DNA of 64,000 nucleotides from Nocardioides sp. (GCF_004803405.1 NZ_SSXI01000144.1:1-64000), one strand, 5' to 3'; positions 7,949-17,170 are shown, counted from the first letter of the stretch. Numbers and translations: made by a program. Notes: generated from the letters alone by a model not told the origin.

Positions 7949-8821
7949 TCACTTCCCGTCCTCATCGAGGATGTCGAGCAGGTACTGCCCGTAGCCGCTC
8001 TTCAGCAGCCCCTGGGCGAGCTGGGCGAGCTGTTCGTCGTCGATGTAGCCGGCGCGCCAGGCCACCTCCTCGGGCGAGCCGACCTTGGTGCCCTGCCGGG
8101 CCTCGAGCGCGCGCACGAAGTTGCTGGCGTCGTTGAGGTCGTCGAACGTCCCGGTGTCCAGCCAGGCGGAGCCGCGGGGAAGCACCTCGACCTGCAGTCG
8201 CCCCTCCTCCAGGTAGAGCCGGTTGAGGTCGGTGATCTCCAGCTCGCCGCGGGCCGAGGGCTTGAGGCCCTTGGCCTTCTCGACCACGTCGGCACCGTAG
8301 AAGTAGAGCCCGGGCACGGCGTAGTGGCTCTTGGGCTTCTCGGGCTTCTCCTCCAGCGAGAGCGCCCGGCCGTCGGCGTCGAAGTCCACGACCCCGTACG
8401 CCGTCGGGTCGGAGACGCGGTAGCCGAAGACCGCCGCGCCGTCGAAGCTCTCGAAGCGGCGCAGCCGGGTGCCCAGGCCCGCGCCGTAGAAGATGTTGTC
8501 GCCGAGCACCAGGCCGGCGCCGCCGCCCGCGAGATGGTCCTCGCCGATCAGGAACGCCTGCGCGAGGCCGTCCGGCGACGGCTGCACGGCGTAGCTGATC
8601 TCGATCCCGAAGTGCGAGCCGTCGCCCAGCAGCCGGCGGAACTGCTCGGCCTCGTGCGGGGTGGTGATGACCAGCACCTCACGAATGCCGGAGAGCATCA
8701 GCGTGGACAGCGGGTAGTAGATCATCGGCTTGTCGTAGATCGGCATCAGCTGCTTGCTGATGGCGTGGGTGATCGGGTGCAGTCGGCTGCCCGTGCCTCC
8801 GGCCAGGATGATCCCGCGCAT
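7949..8821 (-). CDS. rmlA: Glucose-1-phosphate thymidylyltransferase
   Basis: RmlA condenses glucose 1-phosphate with dTTP to make dTDP-glucose, the first step to dTDP-L-rhamnose. The 290-residue product shows the nucleotidyltransferase signature [16 protein letters not shown] at residues 3-18, then [41 protein letters not shown] and the [13 protein letters not shown] segment follow. The reading frame stays open far upstream, but the ATG at 8821 with GAGGGAGA in front gives the standard start. It is divergent from rmlB, 66 bases apart, rather than in line with the other rml genes. Confidence 0.95.
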   Translation of the reverse strand: MRGIILAGGTGSRLHPITHAISKQLMPIYDKPMIYYPLSTLMLSGIREVLVITTPHEAEQFRRLLGDGSHFGIEISYAVQPSPDGLAQAFLIGEDHLAGGGAGLVLGDNIFYGAGLGTRLRRFESFDGAAVFGYRVSDPTAYGVVDFDADGRALSLEEKPEKPKSHYAVPGLYFYGADVVEKAKGLKPSARGELEITDLNRLYLEEGRLQVEVLPRGSAWLDTGTFDDLNDASNFVRALEARQGTKVGSPEEVAWRAGYIDDEQLAQLAQGLLKSGYGQYLLDILDEDGK

Positions 8822-8857
8822 GTGTCTGTCTCCCTCGTAGCGCCCTCGATGGGCTGA

Positions 8858-9886
<1,029 letters not shown>

Positions 9887-9907
9887 GGGCCACCCGGCGA
9901 GCTACGG

Positions 9908-11302
9908 ATGACTGACCTTCGCATCGACCCGACGCCGATCCCGGGGCTCCTGGTCGTGCACCTGCCCGTGCACGGCGACGCCCGCGGCTGGTTCAAGGAG
10001 AACTGGCAGCGGGAGAAGATGGTGGCCCTCGGACTGCCCGACTTCGGCCCCGTGCAGAACAACATGAGCTTCAACGCCACCCGGGGCGCGACCCGCGGCA
10101 TCCACACCGAGCCCTGGGACAAGTTCGTCTCCGTCGCGACCGGCAAGGTCTTCGCGGCGTGGGTCGACATGCGGGCCGGCGACAGCTTCGGCGCCACGTT
10201 CTCGGTGGAGATCGACGAGGGCGTCGCGGTGTTCGTCCCCCGCGGCGTGGGCAACTCCTACCAGGCGCTCGCCGACGGCACGGTCTACTCCTACCTGGTC
10301 AACGACCACTACCAGCCGGGCAAGGTCTATCCGGCGCTCAACCTCGCCGACCCGACGGCGGCCATTCCGTGGCCGATCCCGCTGGCCTCCGGCGAGGCGG
10401 AGATCTCCGAGAAGGACCGCAACAACCCCTTCCTGGGCGACGTCGCTCCCATGGAGCCGAGGCGGACGCTGATCACCGGCGGCCAGGGCCAGCTCGGACG
10501 CGCGCTCGCCGCGCTCTACCCCGATGCCACCGTCGTCGGCCGCGACGAGCTGGACCTCACCGACGAGGCCGCGCTCGAGGCCTGGCCCTGGCAGGACTAC
10601 GGCGTGGTGCTCAACGCCGCCGCCTACACCGCGGTCGACAAGGCCGAGACCCCCGAGGGCCGCGCCGCCGCATGGGCGGCGAACGCCTCGGCGCCGGCGG
10701 CGCTCGCGCGGATCGCAGCCCGACGCGGCCTCACGCTCGTCCACTACTCCACCGACTACGTCTTCGACGGCTCGGACGTCGAGGGAGGCCACACCGAGCA
10801 GACGCCGCTCGCCCCGCTCGGCGTCTACGGGCAGACCAAGGCGGCCGGCGACATCGCGGTGGCCGCCGCTCCGCGCCACTACATCCTGCGGACGACCTGG
10901 GTCATCGGCGAGGGGCACAACTTCATCCGGACCATGCAGAAGCTCGCCGCCGAGGGGGTCTCCCCCTCGGTCGTCGCCGACCAGGTCGGCCGGCTGACCT
11001 TCACCGACGAGCTGGCCCGGGCGACGGGGCACCTCCTGGACTCCGGCGCCGCGTACGGCACCTACAACGTGACCAACGCCGGCACCCCCCGGTCCTGGGC
11101 CGACTACGCCCGCCGGGTCTTCGAGCTGTCGGGCCGCGACCCGAAGGACGTGAGCAGCACGACCACCGAGGAGTACGCCGCCGGCAAGCAGATGTCGCCC
11201 CGGCCACTGTTCAGCGTGCTGTCGCTCGCCAAGCTGGAGGCGACGGGGTTCACCAGCGCCGACGCGGATGAGGCGCTAGCGTCATACCTCGGCAACGCCT
11301 AG
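9908..11302 (+). CDS. rmlCD: Fused dTDP-4-dehydrorhamnose 3,5-epimerase and reductase (RmlC-RmlD)
   Basis: One 464-residue frame carries two successive enzymes of dTDP-L-rhamnose synthesis. Residues 1 to about 180 are an RmlC cupin: DARGWFKENWQREKM, NNMSFNATRGATRGIHTEPW with the presumed catalytic His66, GKVFAAWVDMR and VFVPRGVGNSY. Residues from about 184 are RmlD: TLITGGQGQLGRALAALYP, LNAAAYTAVDKAE, HYSTDYVFDG, YGQTKAAGD with the Tyr/Lys pair, and RTTWVIGEGHNFI. The two halves meet at NPFLGDVAPMEPRR with no stop or shift. RmlC and RmlD are normally separate proteins. Fusion would couple epimerisation to reduction of an unstable intermediate (inference). Confidence 0.93.
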   Translation: MTDLRIDPTPIPGLLVVHLPVHGDARGWFKENWQREKMVALGLPDFGPVQNNMSFNATRGATRGIHTEPWDKFVSVATGKVFAAWVDMRAGDSFGATFSVEIDEGVAVFVPRGVGNSYQALADGTVYSYLVNDHYQPGKVYPALNLADPTAAIPWPIPLASGEAEISEKDRNNPFLGDVAPMEPRRTLITGGQGQLGRALAALYPDATVVGRDELDLTDEAALEAWPWQDYGVVLNAAAYTAVDKAETPEGRAAAWAANASAPAALARIAARRGLTLVHYSTDYVFDGSDVEGGHTEQTPLAPLGVYGQTKAAGDIAVAAAPRHYILRTTWVIGEGHNFIRTMQKLAAEGVSPSVVADQVGRLTFTDELARATGHLLDSGAAYGTYNVTNAGTPRSWADYARRVFELSGRDPKDVSSTTTEEYAAGKQMSPRPLFSVLSLAKLEATGFTSADADEALASYLGNA

Positions 11303-11338
11303 CGGGCCACCCCCGATCACCACCGCCCAGGAGAGAAG

Positions 11339-12520
11339 TTGCTCGAACTGGACTGTCCCACCCAGGACTACGACTGGGGCTCATCGGACGCGATTCCGGG
11401 CTTCCAGCGCCGGACCGCGGAAGGCCGCCCGGTTGCAGAGGTCTGGATGGGCACGCACCCCCTCGGGACCGCCCAGGTCGTCGACGGCGCCGCTGTCCGG
11501 CGTCCACTGACGGCCGTCGCGGGTGAGCTGGGCTTCATGCTGAAGATCCTGGCCGCCGGGCGACCGCTCTCGATCCAGGTGCACCCCAACGAGGCTCGGG
11601 CGAAGGCCGGCTTCGCCGCCGAGGAGGCGGCGGGCGTGCCGCTCGACGCTCCGCAGCGCGTGTTCAAGGACCCGAGCCCCAAGCCGGAGATGGTCTATGC
11701 GCTGTCGACCTTCGACACGCTGGTGGGGTTCCGACCCACCGCCGAGATCCTCCGGGTCCTGATGCCGCTTCGGCACCCGACCGTGCGCGCGCTGGTGAAG
11801 AGCCTGCGCGACAACCCGGGCTTCGCAGGGATCGTGCGCCTGGTCGAGGGGCTGGTGGGCGACCCGCCCTCGCCCGACGTCGTCCGGGACGTCGTCGCCG
11901 AGTGCCGCGAGGCACTCGAGGAGGGCATCGACATCAAGCGCGCCTATGCGACCGCGGTCGAGATCGCGCAGTTCTATCCGGGTGACGTGGGCGTCATCGT
12001 GTCGCTGCTGCTCAACCGGCTGACGCTCCAGCCGGGCGAGGCTGCCTACCTCGGCACCGGGATCATCCACGCGCACCTGCGCGGCATGTGCCTGGAGGTG
12101 ATGGTGTCCTCGGACAACGTCCTGCGGGCGGGCCTCACGAGCAAGCATCTGGACCCGGTCGGCCTGGTGCAGTGTCTCGAGGAGGGGATGTCACGCGTGG
12201 CGCGGGTGACCCCGCGCCTGTTCGGCGCGTCCACCGACGTGTTCAGCCCGACCGCGGACTTCGCACTGTCGATCACCCAGAGCTCCCAGGCCGATCCGGG
12301 CGGCGTGACCCTCCCGGCCTCGGGCCCTCGGCTGCTGGTGTGCACCGGCGGCGAAGTGGCGCTTCTCAACGAGCGTGACCAGATGCTGCACCTGCGTCGC
12401 GGCGACACCGCCTTCGCCGACGACTCCGACGGGGAGCTCCGCGTGGTCGGCACGGGCGAGGTCGCACAGGCCTACCGCCCCACGGGCGACGACGCCGCAG
12501 AGCTGCTGGACCTCGTCTGA
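11339..12520 (+). CDS. manA: Mannose-6-phosphate isomerase, class I
   Basis: This zinc enzyme interconverts fructose 6-phosphate and mannose 6-phosphate and so feeds GDP-mannose synthesis. The 393-residue product has the type I cupin pattern: DYDWGSSDAIPGF near the N-terminus, RPLSIQVHPNEARA (zinc His), KPEMVYALSTF (zinc Glu) and YLGTGIIHAHLRG (zinc His). The TTG at 11339 is chosen because GGAGAGA lies just before it and it gives the expected LELDCPTQDYDWG start. It lies 36 bases after the rmlCD stop and is probably the last gene of that operon. It supports the gmd and GDP-mannose branch of the second cluster. Confidence 0.93.
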   Translation: MLELDCPTQDYDWGSSDAIPGFQRRTAEGRPVAEVWMGTHPLGTAQVVDGAAVRRPLTAVAGELGFMLKILAAGRPLSIQVHPNEARAKAGFAAEEAAGVPLDAPQRVFKDPSPKPEMVYALSTFDTLVGFRPTAEILRVLMPLRHPTVRALVKSLRDNPGFAGIVRLVEGLVGDPPSPDVVRDVVAECREALEEGIDIKRAYATAVEIAQFYPGDVGVIVSLLLNRLTLQPGEAAYLGTGIIHAHLRGMCLEVMVSSDNVLRAGLTSKHLDPVGLVQCLEEGMSRVARVTPRLFGASTDVFSPTADFALSITQSSQADPGGVTLPASGPRLLVCTGGEVALLNERDQMLHLRRGDTAFADDSDGELRVVGTGEVAQAYRPTGDDAAELLDLV

Positions 12521-12550
12521 GCGCTGTCCGACCTGGCCGTCGGCCCGGAT

Positions 12551-12850
12551 CTACCGTCGACGCAGGCCGGCCAGTGCCGGCCGGACGTCCGCCAGGTACA
12601 CCAGCGCAGCGACCGTCATCGCGAGGTTGATGATCGTCAGGTTGATCGGCAGCAGCTGGAGCACCACCCCGACGCCGAGCACGATCGTCCACGTCGCCTT
12701 GTTCAGCTTGTCGGCGGCGGAGTAGGACTCCGCGGAGTAGAGCAGCGAGCTCACGAAGGCGAAGATCTTGACGACGAGCAGCACGAACGCGACGGCGAGG
12801 TTGATGTACAGCTCGACCGTGCTGACTGGACTGACGAATCCACCGCTCAT
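12551..12850 (-). CDS. DUF2516 family membrane protein
   Basis: This 99-residue protein has three predicted membrane helices (INLAVAFVLLVVKIFAFVSSLL, TWTIVLGVGVVLQLL, TIINLAMTVAALVYLADVRPAL). Its length and pattern fit DUF2516, a function-unknown actinobacterial family. It follows the HbhA-like gene on the same strand, as Rv0476 follows hbhA and Rv0474 in mycobacteria, but a strong hairpin separates them here. A TAGGAT box nine bases upstream of its ATG suggests its own promoter. Confidence 0.85.
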   Translation of the reverse strand: MSGGFVSPVSTVELYINLAVAFVLLVVKIFAFVSSLLYSAESYSAADKLNKATWTIVLGVGVVLQLLPINLTIINLAMTVAALVYLADVRPALAGLRRR

Positions 12851-12859
12851 GATGCCCAG

Positions 12860-12865
12860 ATCCTA
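12860..12865 (-). promoter_or_regulatory. Possible -10 box of the DUF2516 gene
   Basis: TAGGAT lies nine bases before the ATG on the minus strand, downstream of the hairpin that should end the HbhA-like transcript. Spacing is slightly longer than in the other leaderless candidates. Confidence 0.35.
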
Positions 12866-12890
12866 GTCGGCGACCCACGCGGAGACGCCG

Positions 12891-12921
12891 CACGGCCCCG
12901 AGGCGGTGCCTCGGGGCCGTG
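12891..12921 (-). terminator. Hairpin terminator after the HbhA-like gene
   Basis: CACGGCCCCGAGGC and GCCTCGGGGCCGTG form a perfect 14-bp stem with a three-base loop, starting 16 bases beyond the stop of the HbhA-like gene. There is no U-tract, which is common for actinobacterial hairpin terminators. Confidence 0.8.
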
Positions 12922-12936
12922 CTGCGACCAGACAGA

Positions 12937-13557
12937 TCAGCTGGTGGCGGGCGCGTTCTCGGTGGTGGTGCTGTCCGAGGCGGCCTTCTTGGCCGGAGCC
13001 TTCTTGGCCGGGGCCTTCTTGGCCGGAGCCTTCTTCGCGGTCGCGGCCGGAGCCTTCTTCGCGGGAGCCTTGCGGGCCGCGACCTTCTTGGTGACCTCGA
13101 CCGGAGCGGCGGTCTCGCCCTTGCGGATCCGGCTCACGACGGTCTCGCCGTGCTTCGCGAGACCGGCGTAGGTGGAGGAGACCAGGGTGAGGTTCTGGTC
13201 GTACTTGACCTTGACCGTGGTCGGCAGGCTCTTCGCCTCGGTCTGGATCTCGGCGAGCCGGGACTCGGCCTCCTTGCGGCGCTCGGCGAAAACCTGGGTC
13301 GCCTTGCCCTGCAGGGCCTTCGGCTCGGGCAGCTCGAAGGACTTGACCGTCTTCTGCACCTCGGCGACCTTCGAGGTGACGTCCTTCTGCAGGTCGGCGA
13401 CGTTGGCGGTGACCTTCGCCTGCACGTCGGTGACGTAGGTGATCACCTTCTGCACGGCGAGGTCGGTGGCGCCCACGCCGGCGTACAGCGGCTTGGCCAC
13501 CACCGGCGGGAGCTCGGGGAGCTCCACGGACTTGAGCTTCACGTCAAACTTGGCCAT
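12937..13557 (-). CDS. HbhA-like lysine/alanine-rich surface protein
   Basis: The 206-residue protein has a helical, coiled-coil-like body (residues 1 to about 140, with DVQAKVTANVADLQKDVTSK). It ends in a KKAPAKKAPAKK repeat tail and a short Ser/Thr/Asn end. This layout is that of heparin-binding haemagglutinin, which in mycobacteria binds glycosaminoglycans and clusters at the surface or poles. The upstream XRE gene and downstream DUF2516 gene reproduce the mycobacterial Rv0474-hbhA-Rv0476 order. The ATG at 13557 has GGAAAG in front and overlaps the end of the XRE gene by 14 bases, so expression is coupled. No signal peptide is present. Adhesion in this organism is inferred. Confidence 0.8.
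   Translation of the reverse strand: MAKFDVKLKSVELPELPPVVAKPLYAGVGATDLAVQKVITYVTDVQAKVTANVADLQKDVTSKVAEVQKTVKSFELPEPKALQGKATQVFAERRKEAESRLAEIQTEAKSLPTTVKVKYDQNLTLVSSTYAGLAKHGETVVSRIRKGETAAPVEVTKKVAARKAPAKKAPAATAKKAPAKKAPAKKAPAKKAASDSTTTENAPATS
12981..13080 (-). repeat. 15-bp tandem repeats encoding the KKAPA tail
   Basis: Units close to GCCTTCTTGGCCGGA recur in tandem and then in looser copies, encoding the lysine/alanine/proline tail of the HbhA-like protein. Near-identity of adjacent units suggests the copy number could change by slippage or recombination without a frameshift. Confidence 0.75.
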
Positions 13558-13999
13558 TGGCACTCTTTCCTTCGGTAGTGAGGTCTTCGGGATCGATCTC
13601 GGCGCTCTTCGGCGCGGTCTCCTGCGCCTTCGCGACGTCCTCGGCCGCATTCAGCGCGAGGAACGATGCGTAGACGTCGAGGAGCGACTGCTTCTGTCGC
13701 TCGGTGAGCCCAGCGTCGCCCAGGATGGCGAGCTCGACCGACCGCCCGACGCCGTCATCGGGGCTGAGGATGCCCGCCCTGATGTAGAGCTGCTCCGCGG
13801 AGATCCGGAGGGCCTTGGCGATCTGCTGGAGCACCTCGGCGGACGGCTTGCGGAGCCCGCGCTCGATCTGGCTCAGGTAGGGGTTGGACACGCCCGCCTG
13901 GGCGGCGAGCTGCCGCAGGGAGAGCCGGGCCGAGACCCGCTGCTCCTTGAGGTAGTCGCCGAGTGACCCGACGGCCTGCCCGACCTTGCCCTTCGCCAT
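13544..13999 (-). CDS. XRE-family helix-turn-helix regulator
   Basis: This 151-residue protein has a Cro/CI helix-turn-helix at residues 15-70 (LGDYLKEQRVSARLSLRQLA, then SNPYLSQIERGLRKPSAEVL). An acidic C-terminal region follows that resembles the mycobacterial Rv0474 protein, the regulator upstream of hbhA. It overlaps the HbhA-like gene by 14 bases. Its upstream side carries repeats of TTGCTA that could be its own operator. Autoregulation and control of the HbhA-like gene are likely but inferred. Confidence 0.87.
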   Translation of the reverse strand: MAKGKVGQAVGSLGDYLKEQRVSARLSLRQLAAQAGVSNPYLSQIERGLRKPSAEVLQQIAKALRISAEQLYIRAGILSPDDGVGRSVELAILGDAGLTERQKQSLLDVYASFLALNAAEDVAKAQETAPKSAEIDPEDLTTEGKSANGQV

Positions 14000-14010
14000 A
14001 CGGCCATAGT

Positions 14011-14028
14011 GCTAGCAAGAGTTAGCAA
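14011..14028 (-). promoter_or_regulatory. Repeated TTGCTA motif, putative XRE operator
   Basis: GCTAGCAA at 14011-14018 recurs as GTTAGCAA at 14021-14028, a ten-base period; on the minus strand it reads TTGCTAACTC then TTGCTAGC. The site is 12-29 bases upstream of the XRE start codon. It fits binding of a dimeric helix-turn-helix protein at its own promoter. Confidence 0.4.
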
Positions 14029-14114
14029 CCTGCAAGCACCCTCAGCGTGAAGTGGTTCACACCGACGCCCATCCACGACTCAGTGTTCAAATAGGATCAA
14101 CTCACTCGACTCTG

Positions 14115-14120
14115 TACGAT
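14115..14120 (+). promoter_or_regulatory. -10 box of the APS kinase fusion gene, leaderless
   Basis: TACGAT lies seven bases before the GTG at 14128, and no Shine-Dalgarno site is present. The transcript should also carry the overlapping TauE/SafE gene. Confidence 0.5.
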
Positions 14121-14127
14121 CCACTCT

Positions 14128-15960
14128 GTGTCGAGCCCCCTGCCGCAGCACTGCCCCCAGCCACGGGAGCTGGACGACCTGGAGCTCGTGGTCTCGGGGG
14201 CGGCCGCCCCGATCGCCGGCTTCAACGAGCCCGGCAGCCCGATCACGCTCTCCCTGCCCGACGACCTCGCGTCCCACCTGCACGGCGGTGGCGCGGTCGA
14301 GCTGGTCGACCCCGAGGGTCTGCCGCTGGCCCGGGTCACCGAAGGCGCCCGCGGTCTCGAGGTCGAGCCGCTCACCCATGCCCAGTTCGGCCCGTTCCGT
14401 CGGCTGTACCTCTCGCCGGCGGCCGTCCGCGAGCAACACGCGGGACGCACCGTCGTCCCGATCTCGGACCTGGTGACCGACGTCCAGCTCAGGCAGCTGC
14501 GCCGGCTGGGCCCGGTGCTCCTCCTCGCGCTCGTCGGCACGGGCACACCCGCACTCAGCCCGGTCGGGCTGCTGCGCGCCACGCTGCGGGTCGCCGACCA
14601 GCTGGACGCTGCCGTGGTCGCCGTCCCGCTGGCCGACCATGACTCCCTGACCGATCCCGCGCTGCGGGTCTCGGTGCTGACGAACTACGCGGGCACCGAC
14701 CCGGTCGTCGAGCTGGAGTACGGCGGCGCCGTACTGCCGGAGCTCGCCGACATCGCCGGTGCGGAGCGCCCCGAACCGGCCGAGCAGGGCCTGGTGCTGT
14801 TCTTCACGGGTCTGTCGGGCAGTGGGAAGTCCACGCTCGCCCAGGCGCTCATGGACCGTCTCCTCGAGCAGGGCGGGCGCACCGTGACCAGCCTCGACGG
14901 CGACGTGGTGCGTCGGAACCTCTCGGCCGGCCTGACCTTCTCCAAGGAGGACCGCGAGACCAACATCCGCCGCATCGGCTGGGTCGCCGCGGAGATCTCC
15001 CGGCATGGCGGCGTCGCCGTCTGCAGCCCGATCGCACCCTTCGACCGAACGCGCCAGCAGGTCCGCGCCATGGTCCAGCAGGCCGGTGGGGCGTTCTTCC
15101 TGGTCCATGTCGCCACTCCGCTGGAGGAGTGCGAGCGACGCGACCGCAAGGGGCTCTACGCCAAGGCGCGGCGAGGCGAGATCCCCGACTTCACCGGCAT
15201 CTCCTCGCCCTACGAGGAGCCGCAGGACGCCGACGTGCGGGTCGACACCACCGGAAGGTCCATCGAGGACGCGCTCGAGGACGTCACGGTGGCCCTCCGC
15301 ACTGCCGGCTACCTCGATCTCGCGCGGGCCAAGACCGAGCAGGCGGAGACCGCCGTCGGCGGCCGGACCTCCGCCGAACCGGGCGCCCGGGCGCTCGCGA
15401 CGACCGAGCGTCCACTGCGCGTGCTCTTCGTCTGCACGGCCAACATCTGCCGCTCCCCCTACATGGAGCTCCGCGCGCGCACCATGGCCGGTCGGGACGT
15501 CAGCATCGAGTTCGCCAGCGCCGGGACCCACGGCTTCCGCTCGCACTCCGTCGACGCCACGATGGCCGAGGTCCTCGCCGACCGCGGCGTCAGCGCGGAC
15601 CTCATCGCGGGCTTCGCGAGCCGCCCGCTGACGCGCGACCTCGTGGAGGCCGCCGATCTGGTGCTGACCGCGGAGGCCGCGCACCGCACCTTCGTGCTCG
15701 ACGAGGTGCCGCACGCCTTCCGCAAGGTCCTCACGCTCGGCCAGTTCGCCGAGTCGGCCGCGCGCGTCGACGTCTCGGTCGGAGGCGCCGACCTCGTCAC
15801 CGCGGTCGGTCACCGACGTGCCGGAGCGACCGACGAGCACAACATCCGCGACCCCTACCGGCGCGGCAAGGCAGCGGCGGAGCTCACCGCCGACCAGATC
15901 GACCGGCTCCTGACGGCAGTGCTCCCGCGCCTCCTCAGGGCCCAGGCAGGCGCCCGATGA
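14128..15960 (+). CDS. APS kinase fused to low-molecular-weight protein tyrosine phosphatase
   Basis: The 610-residue product has three parts. Residues 1 to about 215 resemble an ATP-sulfurylase N-terminal (PUA-like) domain (DDLELVVSGAAAPIAGFNEP) but no full sulfurylase catalytic domain follows. Residues about 220-395 are an APS kinase (CysC): P-loop FTGLSGSGKST near 226-236, DGDVVRRNLSAGLTFSKEDR, then GLYAKARRGEIPDFTG, which makes PAPS. Residues about 430-605 are an LMW protein tyrosine phosphatase: P-loop VCTANICRSP with Cys436 and the Arg of CX5R, and a late NIRDPYRRG supplying the general-acid Asp. All three catalytic signatures look intact. The GTG sits behind a leaderless -10 box. The ATGA overlap couples it to the TauE/SafE gene. 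Confidence 0.92.
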   Translation: MSSPLPQHCPQPRELDDLELVVSGAAAPIAGFNEPGSPITLSLPDDLASHLHGGGAVELVDPEGLPLARVTEGARGLEVEPLTHAQFGPFRRLYLSPAAVREQHAGRTVVPISDLVTDVQLRQLRRLGPVLLLALVGTGTPALSPVGLLRATLRVADQLDAAVVAVPLADHDSLTDPALRVSVLTNYAGTDPVVELEYGGAVLPELADIAGAERPEPAEQGLVLFFTGLSGSGKSTLAQALMDRLLEQGGRTVTSLDGDVVRRNLSAGLTFSKEDRETNIRRIGWVAAEISRHGGVAVCSPIAPFDRTRQQVRAMVQQAGGAFFLVHVATPLEECERRDRKGLYAKARRGEIPDFTGISSPYEEPQDADVRVDTTGRSIEDALEDVTVALRTAGYLDLARAKTEQAETAVGGRTSAEPGARALATTERPLRVLFVCTANICRSPYMELRARTMAGRDVSIEFASAGTHGFRSHSVDATMAEVLADRGVSADLIAGFASRPLTRDLVEAADLVLTAEAAHRTFVLDEVPHAFRKVLTLGQFAESAARVDVSVGGADLVTAVGHRRAGATDEHNIRDPYRRGKAAAELTADQIDRLLTAVLPRLLRAQAGAR

Positions 15961-16961
15961 ACGAGTGGATCACGCTCACCGCTCTGTCCATCGTGGCGGC
16001 CGGCTTCTTCGTCGGCATCATCGTGGGCCTGACCGGCATGGGTGGGGGCGCACTGATGACGCCGGCGCTGATCTTCCTCGGCGTCGGTGGTGGCGAGGCC
16101 GCGACCGTCGTCACGGCCGATCTCACCGCGGCCGCCGTGTACAAGACCGGCGGGGCCGCGGTCCACGCCAAGGAGGGATCGCCCAACCTCAGGCTCGCGG
16201 GCTGGCTGATCCTCGGGTCCGTGCCGATGGCGTTCCTGGGGCCTTACCTCGTCAAGGCGCTCACGACGGACGCCGACCAGCTCGACCGCGTGCTCAAGCT
16301 GGCGATCGGCTTCGCTCTGCTCGTCGCGGCCGCCACCTACGCCCTACGGCTCTACATCAACCTCAAGCGGGTACGACGAGGGGGCGACGGCGGCGACCCG
16401 AACCCCCGCATCCGCCCCGTCCCCACCCTCCTGGTGGGCGCACTCGGCGGGCTCCTGGTCGGCATCACGAGCGTCGGCTCCGGATCGGTCATCATGATCG
16501 CGCTCCTCATGCTCTATCCCGGCCTGACGGCTGTGAAGCTGGTCGGCACCGACCTGGTCCAGGCGGTTCCGCTGGTGCTCGCGGCAGCGATCTCCAACAT
16601 CGCCATCCACGGCTTGGACTGGGCCATCGCGCTTCCGCTGATCGTCGGCTCGGTCCCGGGCACGCTGCTCGGGAGCCGGCTCGCGCCCCGGGTGCCCCAG
16701 TCCTACATCAGGCGCGGGATCGTCGTGGTCCTCACCATGTCCGGCGTGGCGCTGCTCGACAAGGCCGGTTGGGCTCCGCTCGGCAAGGAGGAGACCCATC
16801 CCGAACTGGTCGGCATCGTCGGCGTGGTGACCGTCGCGCTGGTGCCGCTCGTGTGGGGCATGATCCGCAAGACCGAGGGGATGCCGATGTTCGGCGCCCC
16901 CACGGTCGCCGACCTGGAGTCCCTCGGGGACAGCCGCAGCGAGCAGCGGGCCGAGCGCTAG
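15957..16961 (+). CDS. TauE/SafE family sulfite/sulfate-type permease
   Basis: This 334-residue membrane protein has about eight helices and the two internally related TauE/SafE halves. The first contains VGIIVGLTGMGGGALMTPALIF and the second VGITSVGSGSVIMIALL. The glycine-rich loops GLTGMGGG and SVGSGS are the family hallmark. Family members move sulfite, sulfoacetate or other anions across the membrane. Its ATG overlaps the stop of the APS kinase fusion (ATGA), so a sulfur oxyanion is the likely substrate; direction is unknown. A soluble tail of about 40 residues follows the last helix. Confidence 0.9.
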   Translation: MNEWITLTALSIVAAGFFVGIIVGLTGMGGGALMTPALIFLGVGGGEAATVVTADLTAAAVYKTGGAAVHAKEGSPNLRLAGWLILGSVPMAFLGPYLVKALTTDADQLDRVLKLAIGFALLVAAATYALRLYINLKRVRRGGDGGDPNPRIRPVPTLLVGALGGLLVGITSVGSGSVIMIALLMLYPGLTAVKLVGTDLVQAVPLVLAAAISNIAIHGLDWAIALPLIVGSVPGTLLGSRLAPRVPQSYIRRGIVVVLTMSGVALLDKAGWAPLGKEETHPELVGIVGVVTVALVPLVWGMIRKTEGMPMFGAPTVADLESLGDSRSEQRAER

Positions 16962-16968
16962 GACGGGT

Positions 16969-17097
16969 TCAGCGAAGCGCCGGCGCGGGCGCGTCGGTCT
17001 CGACGTCGAACGTGCGCGAGGCCGCATGAGCGAGGCAGAAGGTGAGCGCGGCGGCGAGGGCGATCCACACTCCGATGACGCTGGCAAGGACGATCAT
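16969..17097 (-). CDS. Small single-pass membrane protein, 42 aa
   Basis: The frame has an excellent start: AGGAGGT followed by six bases and ATG on the minus strand. It encodes one hydrophobic helix (MIVLASVIGVWIALAAALTF) and an acidic tail (TFDVETDAPAPALR). The stop is eight bases from the convergent TauE/SafE gene. No family is recognised. The canonical Shine-Dalgarno site, hydrophobic composition and clean stop make it a real gene in my view. It might be a small regulator or accessory of a membrane complex, but nothing shows which. Confidence 0.7.
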   Translation of the reverse strand: MIVLASVIGVWIALAAALTFCLAHAASRTFDVETDAPAPALR

Positions 17098-17103
17098 GGG
17101 ACT

Positions 17104-17110
17104 ACCTCCT
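17104..17110 (-). promoter_or_regulatory. Canonical ribosome-binding site of the 42-aa membrane protein
   Basis: The minus strand reads AGGAGGT with a six-base spacer to ATG. It is among the strongest Shine-Dalgarno sites in the window and decides this small gene's start. Confidence 0.75.
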
Positions 17111-17170
17111 GGTCTCGGAGTACCCCATCGGCAGTCAACCACTCCCAGCTGAGCGATTTCTTCCCGCAGC

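Noticed and set aside
12981-13080. CRISPR-like array in the HbhA-like gene
   Set aside because: The 15-bp units are contiguous, in frame and encode the KKAPA tail; there are no spacers.
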